From Comamonadaceae bacterium (GTDB lineage: Bacteria; Pseudomonadota; Gammaproteobacteria; Burkholderiales; Burkholderiaceae_C): DNA of 64,000 nucleotides. The notes below the pieces were generated by a model, which saw only the letters and a program-made list of their open reading frames with translations, ran no database searches and was not told where the DNA came from. Positions 38,077 through 47,597 of the stretch are shown in pieces. The stretch lies in contig CANBVJ010000007.1 of assembly GCA_947372865.1 (NCBI GenBank), positions 19,474-83,473 on the forward strand. Reading direction: 5' to 3'. A program made the position numbers and the translations under genes. The first letter of the stretch is position 1; every line of letters starts with the position of its first letter.

Positions 38077-38819
38077 CACACATCGTTTTTGCTGGTCAGG
38101 TGGCCCTGGTCACCGGCGCTTCGCGCGGCATTGGTGCTGCTATTGCCCTGGAATTGGCCCGCAAGGGTTTGCGCGTGGTCGGCACCGCGACCACCGAGAG
38201 TGGTGCCGCCGCCGTGGCGCAAGCGCTAGCCGAGTTTCCTGGCTGCGGCGGGCGCGTGTTGAACGTGACCGACGGCGCTGCAGCAGACGCCTTGGTGGAC
38301 GCGGTCGTGAAAGAGTGGGGCGGTATCCATGTGCTGGTCAACAACGCCGGTATCACCCGCGACAACCTGGCTATGCGCATGAAAGATGACGATTGGGACG
38401 CGGTGATCGACGCCAACCTCAAAGGCGTGTTTCGCATGAGCCGCGCTGTGATGCGCCCCATGATGAAACAGCGCTACGGGCGCATCATCAACATTACCTC
38501 GGTCGTGGGCGCTTCTGGCAACCCCGGCCAGGCCAATTACGCTGCAGCCAAGGCCGGCGTGGCGGGCATGACCCGCGCGCTAGCGCGTGAGCTGGGTTCG
38601 CGCAAGATCACCGTCAACTGCGTTGCGCCCGGCTTTATTGAGACCGACATGACCGCGGGCCTGGCACAAGAGCAGCAAATTGCGCTGCAAAGCCAGATTC
38701 CTTTGGGTCACCTGGGCAAGCCGTCTGACATTGCCCACGCGGTGGCCTATCTGGCCTCGCCCGAAGCGTCTTATGTGACGGGCCAGGAATTGCACGTCAA
38801 CGGTGGCATGTACATGTAA
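38073..38819 (+). CDS. fabG: 3-oxoacyl-ACP reductase
   Basis: 248 residues of the short-chain dehydrogenase type. VTGASRGIGAAIALELARKG binds NADPH, NNAGITRDNLAMRMKDDDWD is the core FabG block, and the catalytic Ser, Tyr and Lys are in ITSVVGASGNPGQANYAAAK. It reduces 3-oxoacyl-ACP during chain elongation and overlaps fabD by 4 bases. Confidence 0.97.
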   Translation: MTHIVFAGQVALVTGASRGIGAAIALELARKGLRVVGTATTESGAAAVAQALAEFPGCGGRVLNVTDGAAADALVDAVVKEWGGIHVLVNNAGITRDNLAMRMKDDDWDAVIDANLKGVFRMSRAVMRPMMKQRYGRIINITSVVGASGNPGQANYAAAKAGVAGMTRALARELGSRKITVNCVAPGFIETDMTAGLAQEQQIALQSQIPLGHLGKPSDIAHAVAYLASPEASYVTGQELHVNGGMYM

Positions 38820-38863
38820 AGTACGCCTTTAGTTTCGGTCGATGTGTCCGTTCGGCCGCTGGC

Positions 38864-38882
38864 GCAAAGTCACTGACTTTGC
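38864..38882. promoter_or_regulatory. Perfect palindrome upstream of acpP
   Basis: GCAAAGTCACTGACTTTGC is a 9-bp perfect inverted repeat around a single C, 45 bases before the acpP start. TAAAAT at 38888-38893 could be a -10 element just downstream. The symmetry suits a dimeric repressor or a short hairpin; no T-run follows, so it is not a terminator for fabG. Confidence 0.5.
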
Positions 38883-38890
38883 ACTGGTAA

Positions 38891-39166
<276 letters not shown>

Positions 39167-39311
39167 AGCGTCGGCGCTGCGCAAGCGGTGCCTGCGATTT
39201 CAGGTGGGCGTACGGGCTCCTGGCGGCTGGATGCAAAGCCGCAAACTGGGGCTTAAGTAACGGCTGCAGCAATGCAGCGTTTCATTGCAGCAAAGTTCAA
39301 TACAGGTGAAT

Positions 39312-40556
39312 ATGTCCCGTCGTCGCGTGGTAGTTACTGGTTTGGGTTGCGTCAGTCCCGTAGGTAATACGGTGGAACAGGCGTGGTCCAACCTGCTTGC
39401 AGGTCAATCAGGCATTGGTCTGATTACGAAATTTGATACATCGGCCTTTGTCTGCAAAATTGCGGGCGAAGTGCGCGGCTTTGAGCTGGAGCGCTACATC
39501 AGCGCCAAGGATGCGCGGGCCATGGACAGTTTTATCCATTTCGGCATCGCTGCGGCCGTCCAGGCGGTTGAAGACTCCGGTCTGTCCACCGGGGCCGCGC
39601 TAGGAGAAGAAGAAGCCACACGCATCGCATGCGTGATCGGCTCGGGCATCGGCGGCTTGCCGATGATCGAAAACACCAACATCGAATACACCGCGCGCGG
39701 GCCACGGCGCATTTCGCCGTTTTTCGTGCCAGCGTCCATCATCAACATGACTGCGGGCCACGTGTCCATGCGTTTTGGCTTTAAAGGTCCGAACCTGGCA
39801 ATTGCCACGGCGTGCACCACAGGCCTGCATTGCATTGGCCAGGCTGGACGCATGATCGAGTACGGCGACGCCGATGTGGTGGTGGCCGGTGGCTCGGAAG
39901 CCACAGTCTCGCCGCTGGGCGTGGGCGGTTTTGCCGCTATGCGCGCTTTAAGCACCCGCAACGACGACCCGGCTACCGCATCGCGCCCGTGGGACAAAGA
40001 CCGCGATGGTTTTGTGCTGGGCGAGGGCGGCGGTGTGATGGTGCTCGAAGAGTACGAACACGCCAAAGCCCGTGGCGCCCGGATTTACGCCGAGCTGGCG
40101 GGCTTTGGCATGAGCGCCGACGCCGGTCACATGACCGCGCCCAATATGGACGGTCCGCGCCGCGCCATGGTCACGGCCATGCGCAATGCCGGTGTCAACG
40201 CCGACCAAATTGACTACCTGAACGCCCACGGCACGTCCACCCCGCTGGGCGACACCAACGAGACCAACGCCATCAAGGCCGCGCTGGGCGATCACGCCAA
40301 GCGCGTGGTGGTCAACTCCACCAAGTCCATGACCGGGCATTTGCTCGGTGGCGCCGGTGGCATCGAGTCGGTGTTTACCGTGCTGGCGCTGCACCACCAA
40401 AAGAGCCCGCCCACGATCAATATCTTCAACCAGGATCCGGAATGCGACCTGGATTACTGCGCCAACGTGGCGCGCGACATGCCCATTGAATATGCCCTGA
40501 AAAACAATTTCGGCTTTGGCGGAACCAACGGCGCACTGGTCTTCAAGCGGGTTTAG
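39312..40556 (+). CDS. fabF: 3-oxoacyl-ACP synthase II
   Basis: 414 residues. It elongates acyl-ACP chains by condensation with malonyl-[23 protein letters not shown] is the family N-terminus; the catalytic Cys168 is in [15 protein letters not shown], and the two His are in [15 protein letters not shown] and [16 protein letters not shown] at 39312 is preceded by CAGGTGA. It closes the fab cluster; in many relatives rpoE genes come soon after, but not here. Confidence 0.97.
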   Translation: MSRRRVVVTGLGCVSPVGNTVEQAWSNLLAGQSGIGLITKFDTSAFVCKIAGEVRGFELERYISAKDARAMDSFIHFGIAAAVQAVEDSGLSTGAALGEEEATRIACVIGSGIGGLPMIENTNIEYTARGPRRISPFFVPASIINMTAGHVSMRFGFKGPNLAIATACTTGLHCIGQAGRMIEYGDADVVVAGGSEATVSPLGVGGFAAMRALSTRNDDPATASRPWDKDRDGFVLGEGGGVMVLEEYEHAKARGARIYAELAGFGMSADAGHMTAPNMDGPRRAMVTAMRNAGVNADQIDYLNAHGTSTPLGDTNETNAIKAALGDHAKRVVVNSTKSMTGHLLGGAGGIESVFTVLALHHQKSPPTINIFNQDPECDLDYCANVARDMPIEYALKNNFGFGGTNGALVFKRV

Positions 40557-40597
40557 GCCCACCGCTGCGCGCGCATAGTTCCTTTTCGGATCCTGCG

Positions 40598-41179
40598 ATG
40601 CACCTGCCACCGTCCGCTCAATGGCGCCTTGGGCGGAGCAGCGCGCATGGCTTCCTGCTGATGCTTGCAGAGGCCATTAACTTCTTTTTGCTTTTTTTCT
40701 TGCAGGGCCAGACGGCGCACAGCACTTGGTGGGGCCTGTTGGCGCTTGCCTCGGCGCTGCTGCTGCACGCCGGCTTGCGCTGGTGGAAAAGCCCCGTCGG
40801 TGTGCTGCGCTGGACGGGCCGCGAATGGCACTGGGTACAGGCGGGGGCGGTGCAGGTTGGCGCACTGCGTTGGGTGCTTGATTTGCAAACCGTGGCCTTG
40901 GTGCACGTGGGTCCAGCATCTGGACGCGGCGCAAGCCGCTGGCTTTGGCTGGAGCGCGGGGTCCAGAGCCCAGCCGCTTGGACAGCCCTGCGCCGGGCGC
41001 TGGTTGCCAGCGTCAGCGAAGCTGGGCGTGCGGGCGACGAGGCACTCGCTGCAAGCGGGGCAACAAATTTTTCTGTGAACTATTTAACTGGGCTACAAAT
41101 GCCCCATCTACCGCCCAGCGTTACAACTGTGGCCTTGAACGCAGGCACAACCGGCTTCCAAGATTCGACTTTGAGGTAA
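40598..41179 (+). CDS. YgfX-like membrane protein (CptA family, tentative)
   Basis: 193 residues. Two membrane helices (about 18-36 and 43-61) lead into a small soluble domain. The pattern VLRWTGREWHWV followed by WLWLERGVQSPAAWTALRRA parallels E. coli YgfX (its RLRWQGQEWSIV and LWLAADSMDEAEWRDLRRIL). E. coli ygfX is adjacent to sdhE; here it follows fabF by 41 bases. Residues from about 150 on look unrelated to the family and may be frame extension. I assign it by pattern only. Confidence 0.6.
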   Translation: MHLPPSAQWRLGRSSAHGFLLMLAEAINFFLLFFLQGQTAHSTWWGLLALASALLLHAGLRWWKSPVGVLRWTGREWHWVQAGAVQVGALRWVLDLQTVALVHVGPASGRGASRWLWLERGVQSPAAWTALRRALVASVSEAGRAGDEALAASGATNFSVNYLTGLQMPHLPPSVTTVALNAGTTGFQDSTLR

Positions 41180-41184
41180 TTTAT

Positions 41185-42651
41185 ATGCTGTCATCCCTGA
41201 GTTTTCGACGTGTGCGGATAGTCACTACATCCCTGGCGCTGGTCTGCACCACGGCCACTGTGGCCCTGGCTCCCTGGCAAAGCGCTGTGGCGCAGGTGCG
41301 AACCTTGCCCGATTTCACCGACTTGGTCGACCAGGTCGGACCGTCGGTGGTCAACATCCGCACCCTGGAAAAAGTGGTGCCCCGCGCAGCGCCTGGCGGC
41401 CCCGGCGACGAGGACATGCTGGAGTTTTTCCGCCGCTTTGGCCTGCCGATGCCCAATATCCCCCGCCAAGCGCCGCGCTCCAACCGGCCTGCGCCCGATG
41501 AGGAGCAGCCCAAAGGCGTGGGTTCGGGTTTTATTTTCTCGTCGGACGGCTTGATCATGACCAACGCCCATGTGGTCGAAGGTGCGGATGAGGTTTTGGT
41601 CACCCTGACCGACAAGCGTGAATTCAAGGCCAAAATTCTGGGAACCGACAAGCGCAGCGATGTGGCTTTGGTAAAAATTGAAGCCACCGGCCTGCCTGCC
41701 ATCAAGGTGGGCGACGTGGGGCGGCTGCGCGTGGGTGAATGGGTGATGGCCATCGGCTCGCCTTTTGGCCTGGAAAACACGGTAACTGCGGGCATCGTCA
41801 GCGCCAAGCAGCGCGACACCGGCGACTACCTGCCCTTTATCCAGACCGATGTGGCCATCAACCCCGGCAATTCGGGCGGCCCGCTGATCAATATGCGCGG
41901 CGAGGTGGTTGGTATCAACAGCCAGATTTACTCGCGCTCCGGCGGTTTTATGGGCATTTCCTTTGCCATTCCGATGGACGAGGCGGTGCGGGTGGTGGAG
42001 CAGTTGCGCACCCAGGGGCGCGTGAGTCGCGGGCGCATTGGCGTGCAAATCGGGCCGGTCAGCAAAGAAGTGGCTGAGTCGCTGGGCTTGCCCAAAGCGC
42101 AGGGCGCGCTGGTGACGGGGGTGGAAGCGGGTGCGCCGGCCGACAAGGCCGGGGTAGAAGCGGGCGACATTATTGTGAAGTTTGACGGCAAGGCGATCGA
42201 AAAATCGGGTGATCTGCCTCGCATTGTGGGCAGCATCAAGCCCGGTACCAAATCGACGCTAACGGTGTTTCGCCGTGGCAGCATGAAAGACCTGGGCGTT
42301 ACCGTAGCCGAAATCGAGGCCGACGCCGCAGTCGCCAAGGGCGAAGCGCCGGAACCCAAGCTCAAGGGCGTGGCCGGTCAGTCCTATGGCTTGGTGGTGA
42401 GCGAGCTGACCGACGCCCAGAAAAAAGAGCTGAAGATCAAGTCCGGCGTTCGCATTGAGGCGGTGACCGATGGCGCCGCCCGTGCGGGACTGCGGGAAGG
42501 CGATGTGATCTTGGCCGTGGGTAACACCGACGTGGGCTCTGCTCGGGAGTTGGAGTCTGCGCTGGCCAAGCACGACAAGAAAAAACCTTTGAATGTGCTG
42601 TTCCGCCGTGGCGACTGGACCCAGTTTGCGGTGATCAAAGCCGGCAATTGA
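41185..42651 (+). CDS. degP: DegP/MucD-type periplasmic serine protease
   Basis: 488 residues. A signal peptide (about 1-37, ending QSAVAQ) is followed by a trypsin-like domain with His129 (MTNAHVVEGAD), Asp159 (DKRSDVALVKI) and Ser230 (NPGNSGGPL), then two PDZ domains (about 285-375 and 395-485). It degrades or refolds misfolded envelope proteins. GAGGTAA precedes the ATG. In pseudomonads mucD ends the algU-muc operon just before lepA; here lepA follows, but the sigma factor and anti-sigma genes are missing. Confidence 0.95.
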   Translation: MLSSLSFRRVRIVTTSLALVCTTATVALAPWQSAVAQVRTLPDFTDLVDQVGPSVVNIRTLEKVVPRAAPGGPGDEDMLEFFRRFGLPMPNIPRQAPRSNRPAPDEEQPKGVGSGFIFSSDGLIMTNAHVVEGADEVLVTLTDKREFKAKILGTDKRSDVALVKIEATGLPAIKVGDVGRLRVGEWVMAIGSPFGLENTVTAGIVSAKQRDTGDYLPFIQTDVAINPGNSGGPLINMRGEVVGINSQIYSRSGGFMGISFAIPMDEAVRVVEQLRTQGRVSRGRIGVQIGPVSKEVAESLGLPKAQGALVTGVEAGAPADKAGVEAGDIIVKFDGKAIEKSGDLPRIVGSIKPGTKSTLTVFRRGSMKDLGVTVAEIEADAAVAKGEAPEPKLKGVAGQSYGLVVSELTDAQKKELKIKSGVRIEAVTDGAARAGLREGDVILAVGNTDVGSARELESALAKHDKKKPLNVLFRRGDWTQFAVIKAGN

Positions 42652-42970
42652 GGCAGTCTGGCGCGCGGCGGCGCAAGACCCCGAAAGCCCAAGGGGTTCT
42701 CGGGGTGCCAGGAGGGCTTCGGGCCGCTGGAGCCATCCATGTTTTCGTTAGAATGGGAGGCTTAAATCGCGTCAAACGGTAATAAGTGGATGGTAATAGT
42801 TCACGATGCGGGATTTTTAGGGGCTAAACCGGCGTTGCTTGCGGTTTGGACGCGGCACACGGCGAATTCCTGTGGATAAGTTGTGTTTAAGTTGATTGTC
42901 AACCCGCTTTGCTCGTAATCCTCGCTCATTTCGGTCTGTGCTTTTCCCGCTTTTTGCCTACAATGAACTT

Positions 42971-43036
42971 CCAGCTTTCGCAGTTGCCAAAGATTGTTGG
43001 TTCAGGGCGCGTTCGTTCAAAGACGCGCCCTTTTTT
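42971..43036 (+). ncRNA. Candidate small RNA or lepA leader RNA
   Basis: A short unit of about 66 bases runs from a presumed start 7 bases after TACAAT (42959-42964) to a strong terminator. It contains no start codon with a usable frame. The -35 region is poor, so the promoter is tentative. If transcription began further upstream, the same terminator would act as an attenuator before lepA. Confidence 0.4.
43005..43036 (+). terminator. Rho-independent terminator upstream of lepA
   Basis: GGGCGCGT (43005-43012) pairs with ACGCGCCC (43023-43030) and is followed by six T residues. It lies 350 bases after degP, so it is unlikely to serve degP alone. Confidence 0.85.
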
Positions 43037-43079
43037 ATGGCCGGTCCTTTTTCATTCATCTCTTTGAAGCCCTTGCTTG

Positions 43080-44891
43080 ATGCAACACATCAGAAATTTT
43101 TCCATCATTGCCCACATTGACCACGGCAAGTCCACGCTCGCTGACCGTCTCATCCAGCGCTGCGGCGGCCTGGAGGCGCGTGACATGCAGGCCCAGGTGC
43201 TGGATTCGATGGACATCGAAAAAGAGCGTGGCATCACCATCAAGGCCCAGACGGCGGCGCTGCATTACAAGGCGGCTGACGGCCAGATCTACAACCTCAA
43301 TCTGATTGATACCCCTGGCCACGTGGACTTCTCTTATGAAGTGAGCCGCTCGTTGTCGGCCTGCGAAGGCGCGCTGCTGGTGGTGGACGCCAGCCAGGGC
43401 GTGGAAGCACAGACGGTGGCCAATTGCTACACCGCGCTCGACCTGGGCGTGGAGGTGCTGCCGGTGCTGAACAAAATTGATCTGCCCAACGCGGACCTGG
43501 ACAACGCGCGCAGCGAGATTGAAGACGTGATTGGCATTGACGCCACCGACGCCATTCCCTGCTCGGCCAAAACCGGCGTGGGCATTGACGAGATTTTGGA
43601 AGCTATCGTGGCCAAGATTCCGGCGCCTAAGGGCAACCCGGACGGTCCTTTACGTGCCATGATCATCGACAGCTGGTTTGACGCCTATGTGGGCGTTGTG
43701 ATGCTGGTACGGGTGGTGGACGGGCGCCTGGCCAAGGGCGAGCGCATCAAGATGATGGCGTCTGGCGCCACGTACAACGCCGACAACCTGGGCGTGTTTA
43801 CCCCAGCCAACGAACCTCGCCCATTTTTGCAAGCCGGCGAGGTGGGTTACATCATTGCCGGCATCAAGGAATTGCAGGCGGCCAAGGTGGGCGACACGGT
43901 GACGCTCATCAAACCGGGCAGTGGTGGCGCTGCCGCCACGGCGACCGAGGCGCTGCCGGGCTTTAAAGAAATTCAGCCTCAGGTGTTTGCCGGCTTGTAC
44001 CCGACCGAGGCGAGTGAATACGACTCCTTGCGCGATGCGTTGGAAAAGCTCAAGCTCAACGACGCGTCGCTGCATTACGAGCCCGAAGTGTCGCAAGCGC
44101 TGGGTTTTGGTTTTCGTTGCGGCTTTTTGGGCCTGTTGCACATGGAAATTGTGCAAGAGCGCCTGGAACGCGAGTTTGACCAGGACCTGATCACCACCGC
44201 GCCCAGCGTGGTCTACGAGGTCATGAAAAACGACGGCACCGTGGTGATGGTGGAAAACCCGTCCAAGATGCCTGACATCGGCAAGACCGCCGAAATTCGC
44301 GAGCCCATCGTGACCGTGCACCTGTACATGCCGCAGGAATACGTGGGCGTGGTGATGACCTTGGCCAACCAGAAGCGCGGCATCCAGATGAACATGGCCT
44401 ACAAGGGCCGCCAGGTGGTGCTCACCTATGAGATGCCGCTGGCCGAGATCGTGCTCGACTTCTTTGACAAGCTCAAAAGTGTGAGTCGCGGTTATGCATC
44501 AATGGACTATGAGTTCAAGGAATACCGCGCCGCTGACGTGGTCAAGGTGGACATTTTGCTGAACTCCGAGAAGGTGGACGCGCTGTCCATCATGCTGCAC
44601 CGTACGCAGTCGCAGTACCGCGGCCGCGCGGTGGTGGCCAAGATGCGCGAGATCATTTCCCGCCAGATGTACGACGTGGCGATCCAGGCCGCCATTGGGG
44701 CCAACATCATCGCGCGTGAGACAATCAAAGCCCTGCGCAAGAACGTGCTGGCCAAGTGCTACGGCGGCGATATTTCGCGCAAGAAAAAGCTCCTTGAGAA
44801 ACAAAAAGCAGGTAAAAAACGCATGAAACAGATTGGCTCCGTGGAAGTGCCGCAAGAGGCATTCCTGGCAATTTTGCAGGTGGAAGATTGA
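43080..44891 (+). CDS. lepA: Elongation factor 4 (LepA)
   Basis: 603 residues, the usual LepA length. This ribosomal GTPase back-translocates or assists initiation. The G1 motif is HIDHGKST at residues 13-20, with DTPGHVDF (G3) and NKIDLP (G4). The C-terminal EF4-specific domain ends in [22 protein letters not shown] at 43080 gives [19 protein letters not shown]. It overlaps lepB by one base (TGATG). Confidence 0.98.
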   Translation: MQHIRNFSIIAHIDHGKSTLADRLIQRCGGLEARDMQAQVLDSMDIEKERGITIKAQTAALHYKAADGQIYNLNLIDTPGHVDFSYEVSRSLSACEGALLVVDASQGVEAQTVANCYTALDLGVEVLPVLNKIDLPNADLDNARSEIEDVIGIDATDAIPCSAKTGVGIDEILEAIVAKIPAPKGNPDGPLRAMIIDSWFDAYVGVVMLVRVVDGRLAKGERIKMMASGATYNADNLGVFTPANEPRPFLQAGEVGYIIAGIKELQAAKVGDTVTLIKPGSGGAAATATEALPGFKEIQPQVFAGLYPTEASEYDSLRDALEKLKLNDASLHYEPEVSQALGFGFRCGFLGLLHMEIVQERLEREFDQDLITTAPSVVYEVMKNDGTVVMVENPSKMPDIGKTAEIREPIVTVHLYMPQEYVGVVMTLANQKRGIQMNMAYKGRQVVLTYEMPLAEIVLDFFDKLKSVSRGYASMDYEFKEYRAADVVKVDILLNSEKVDALSIMLHRTQSQYRGRAVVAKMREIISRQMYDVAIQAAIGANIIARETIKALRKNVLAKCYGGDISRKKKLLEKQKAGKKRMKQIGSVEVPQEAFLAILQVED

Positions 44892-45856
44892 TGCAGGCGC
44901 TAACCGCTTTGGTGTTGGGGGCCTTTGTGGCGTACGCAGGTTCGTGGTACCTGGGCTTTGTCGAAGGCAACTTTGCGCTGCTCTTGTTCATGGCCAGCGT
45001 GGTCAGCGGCCTGTATTGGCTCGCGGAACGTTACTACTTTTTGCCCGCGCGTCTGGCCGCTGCGCAGCGCCTGGAAGCCGCCGACGCGCAACGCCGCGCC
45101 GAGCTGGCCAAACAAGGCATCACCCAGGTGGACAGCAGCGTGGCGCAGGCCAAGGCTAACATCCTGGCGCAGCCCTGGTGGCTGGATTGGACCGCCGGGC
45201 TGTTCCCCGTGATCATTTCGGTGTTCTTTCTGCGCTCCTTTATTGTGGAGCCTTTCAAGATTCCGTCGGGCTCCATGATCCCAACGCTCTTGGTGGGCGA
45301 CCTGATCTTGGTGAACAAATTCCACTACGGCCTGCGCCTGCCGGTGATCAACGTCAAGGTGACCGAGGGCACCAAGCCCCAGCGCGGTGACGTGATGGTG
45401 TTTCGCTACCCGCCCAAGCCCAGCCTGGACTACATCAAGCGTGTGGTCGGCCTGCCGGGCGACACCGTGGCTTACCTGAACAAGCGCCTGACGATCAACG
45501 GCCAAGCGGTCGAGACCCAATCGGTGCCTGAGTTTTTTGACGAAGACGCGATGCGCTATTTCAAGCAGTACGAGGAAAAGCTGGGCGACCAGCCCCACCG
45601 CCTGCTCAATGACGATGAGCGGCCCGCCTTTGTGCCGGGCACGGACCGTTTTCCGGGCTCCGAGGCCTGTAACTACACGGTCGAGGGTGTCACCTGCAAA
45701 GTGCCCGAGGGCAGCTACTTCATGATGGGCGACAACCGCGACAACTCGCTGGACTCGCGCTACTGGGGCTTTGTGCCTGAGCGCAACATTGTTGGCAAGG
45801 CGTTTTTTGTTTGGATGAACTTTGGCAGCATCAAGCGCATCGGATCCTTCCACTAA
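44891..45856 (+). CDS. lepB: Signal peptidase I
   Basis: 321 residues. Two membrane helices (about 4-21 and 28-44, with a further hydrophobic stretch at 100-116) anchor a periplasmic protease domain. The catalytic Ser128 is in KIPSGSMIPTLLVGD and the Lys in LDYIKRVVGLPGD; GDNRDNSLDSRYWG is the conserved C-terminal box. It cleaves signal peptides of exported proteins. Start overlaps the lepA stop. Confidence 0.97.
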   Translation: MQALTALVLGAFVAYAGSWYLGFVEGNFALLLFMASVVSGLYWLAERYYFLPARLAAAQRLEAADAQRRAELAKQGITQVDSSVAQAKANILAQPWWLDWTAGLFPVIISVFFLRSFIVEPFKIPSGSMIPTLLVGDLILVNKFHYGLRLPVINVKVTEGTKPQRGDVMVFRYPPKPSLDYIKRVVGLPGDTVAYLNKRLTINGQAVETQSVPEFFDEDAMRYFKQYEEKLGDQPHRLLNDDERPAFVPGTDRFPGSEACNYTVEGVTCKVPEGSYFMMGDNRDNSLDSRYWGFVPERNIVGKAFFVWMNFGSIKRIGSFH

Positions 45857-45874
45857 ATCAGTTTGAACCACGAC

Positions 45875-46555
45875 ATGCAACAGTTGCAGCAACGTCTGCA
45901 ACACGTTTTCAAAGACCCCACCTTGCTGGCGCGGGCGCTGACGCACCGCAGCTTTTCCATTGACCACTACGAGCGGCTGGAGTTTCTGGGCGACTCGGTG
46001 CTCAACTTGGCGGTGTCTGACCTGCTTTACCTGCGCCTAAGCGCGCTGCCCGAAGGCGACTTGTCGCGCGTGCGCGCCAACCTCGTGCGCCAGGAGACAT
46101 TGCACAAGCTGGCGGTGGACTTGGGCTTGCCCCGGCTGCTCAAGCTCGGCGAAGGCGAAATGCGCTCGGGCGGCCCCAAGCGCCCCTCCATCCTGGCTGA
46201 TGCGCTGGAAGCCATCATCGGCGCGGTGTATCTGGACGCCGGCTACGCCGTCGCGCAAGCGCTGGTGCAGCGTCTGTTTGTGGCGGTAGACGTCAACCCG
46301 CAGATGGACGCCATTGGCAAAGACCCCAAAACCGAGCTGCAAGAGTGGCTGCAGGGTCGCAAGCGCAAGCTACCCGAATACCGGGTCGTGGCCATCATGG
46401 GCGCGGCGCACCAGCAAAGTTTTGACGTGGCCTGCGAAATCGCTGAGCTGCGTCTGTCCGAGCGCGGCATCGGCGGCTCGCGCCGCGCCGCCGAGCAGGC
46501 CGCCGCCGCCGCCATGCTGCAAACCATTCACACCAAGGTCGACCATGACAACTAA
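45875..46555 (+). CDS. rnc: Ribonuclease III
   Basis: 226 residues, same length as E. coli. The catalytic signature [20 protein letters not shown] holds the metal-binding Glu/Asp pair, [16 protein letters not shown] the second acidic pair, and residues 155-224 form the double-stranded RNA-binding domain ([20 protein letters not shown]). It processes rRNA precursors and structured mRNAs. ATG at 45875 fits best; a TTG four codons earlier is possible. It overlaps era by 11 bases. Confidence 0.96.
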   Translation: MQQLQQRLQHVFKDPTLLARALTHRSFSIDHYERLEFLGDSVLNLAVSDLLYLRLSALPEGDLSRVRANLVRQETLHKLAVDLGLPRLLKLGEGEMRSGGPKRPSILADALEAIIGAVYLDAGYAVAQALVQRLFVAVDVNPQMDAIGKDPKTELQEWLQGRKRKLPEYRVVAIMGAAHQQSFDVACEIAELRLSERGIGGSRRAAEQAAAAAMLQTIHTKVDHDN

Positions 46556-47597
46556 AAAAACAACACCCAAGACCAGCTCGGTTCCCTTGCCCGCCACTGC
46601 CGTGGTGCCCCGCATTGACGACGGAGCCGACCTGGAAAGCATGCTCGAAGGCCTGCTGAAAACCACGCCGCGTGCGGCCCCTGGCGCAGTAACGCAAGTC
46701 GGTGAGCGTTGTGGCTTAGTGGCAATTGTCGGCAAGCCCAATGTGGGCAAGTCCACCCTGATGAACGCGCTGGTGGGGCAAAAGATCAGCATCACCTCGC
46801 GCAAGGCGCAAACCACGCGTCACCGCATTACCGGCATCCACACCCGGGGGGCGACGCAGTTTGTGTTTGTGGACACGCCCGGTTTTCAGACCCGGCACAA
46901 CAATGCGCTCAACCGCTCGCTCAACAAAACTGTGCTGGGCGCGGTGGGCGATGTGGATTTGATTTTGTATGTGGTGGAAGCCGGTATGTTCAACCAGGCC
47001 GACGCCAAAGTGCTGGCGCTGCTTAGCAAAAACGTACCCACGCTTTTGGTGGCCAACAAGCTCGATCAGGTGAACCGCCGCGCCGACATTGCGCCCTGGT
47101 TGCAGGAAATGCAACAGCGCCACGCCTTTGCCGAATTTGTGCCCATGTCGGCCAAAAATGCCAAAGACATTGAGCGCATGCTGGGCATTTGCGAAAAATA
47201 CCTGCCCGAACAAGCCTGGTGGTACGCCGCCGACGAGTTGACCGACCGCAGCGAAAAATTCCTGGCCAGCGAAACCGTGCGTGAAAAGCTGTTTCGCCTG
47301 ACCGGTGACGAGCTACCTTACACGTCCACCGTGGTGATCGACAAATTTGAAGAAGAACCGGGCCGTGGCAAGCAAAAGCGCCTCTTGCGCATTGCCGCCA
47401 CCATCGTGGTGGAGCGCGATGGCCACAAGGCCATGGTGATTGGCGACAAGGGCGAACGCATCAAACGCATCGGCATGGAAACCCGGGTCGAGCTGGAAAA
47501 GCTGCTTGATTGCAAGGTCTTCATTGAGATGTGGGTCAAGGTGCGTTCTGGCTGGGCCGACGACGAAGCCCGCGTGCGCTCGTTTGGTTACGAGTAA
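46545..47597 (+). CDS. era: GTPase Era
   Basis: 350 residues. Era binds 16S rRNA and assists 30S assembly. The P-loop GKPNVGKS is at 63-70, then DTPGFQT, NKLDQVN, and a C-terminal KH domain (from about 260, [20 protein letters not shown]). The N-terminal about 50 residues are extra relative to E. coli Era, Thr/Lys/Pro-rich at first. AAGG precedes the ATG, which lies inside the end of rnc. recO follows without a gap. Confidence 0.97.
   Translation: MTTKKTTPKTSSVPLPATAVVPRIDDGADLESMLEGLLKTTPRAAPGAVTQVGERCGLVAIVGKPNVGKSTLMNALVGQKISITSRKAQTTRHRITGIHTRGATQFVFVDTPGFQTRHNNALNRSLNKTVLGAVGDVDLILYVVEAGMFNQADAKVLALLSKNVPTLLVANKLDQVNRRADIAPWLQEMQQRHAFAEFVPMSAKNAKDIERMLGICEKYLPEQAWWYAADELTDRSEKFLASETVREKLFRLTGDELPYTSTVVIDKFEEEPGRGKQKRLLRIAATIVVERDGHKAMVIGDKGERIKRIGMETRVELEKLLDCKVFIEMWVKVRSGWADDEARVRSFGYE

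Larger units (their letters stand above)
42652..43079 (+). other. Intergenic region between degP and lepA
   Basis: 428 bases without a convincing protein gene. At 42680-42724 several GC-rich segments can fold (for example CCCGAAAGCC with GGCTTCGGG), probably a degP 3' structure. TGTGGATAA at 42871-42879 is a perfect DnaA-box sequence in reverse orientation. A -10-like TACAAT at 42959 followed by a terminator at 43005-43036 outlines a candidate small RNA. lepA itself starts 43 bases after that terminator. Confidence 0.6.

Noticed and set aside
41076..41110. GAACT-containing sequence upstream of degP as a sigma-E promoter
   Set aside because: GAACT is present, but the next TCTA is about 25 bases away, too far for a sigma-E -10 element.
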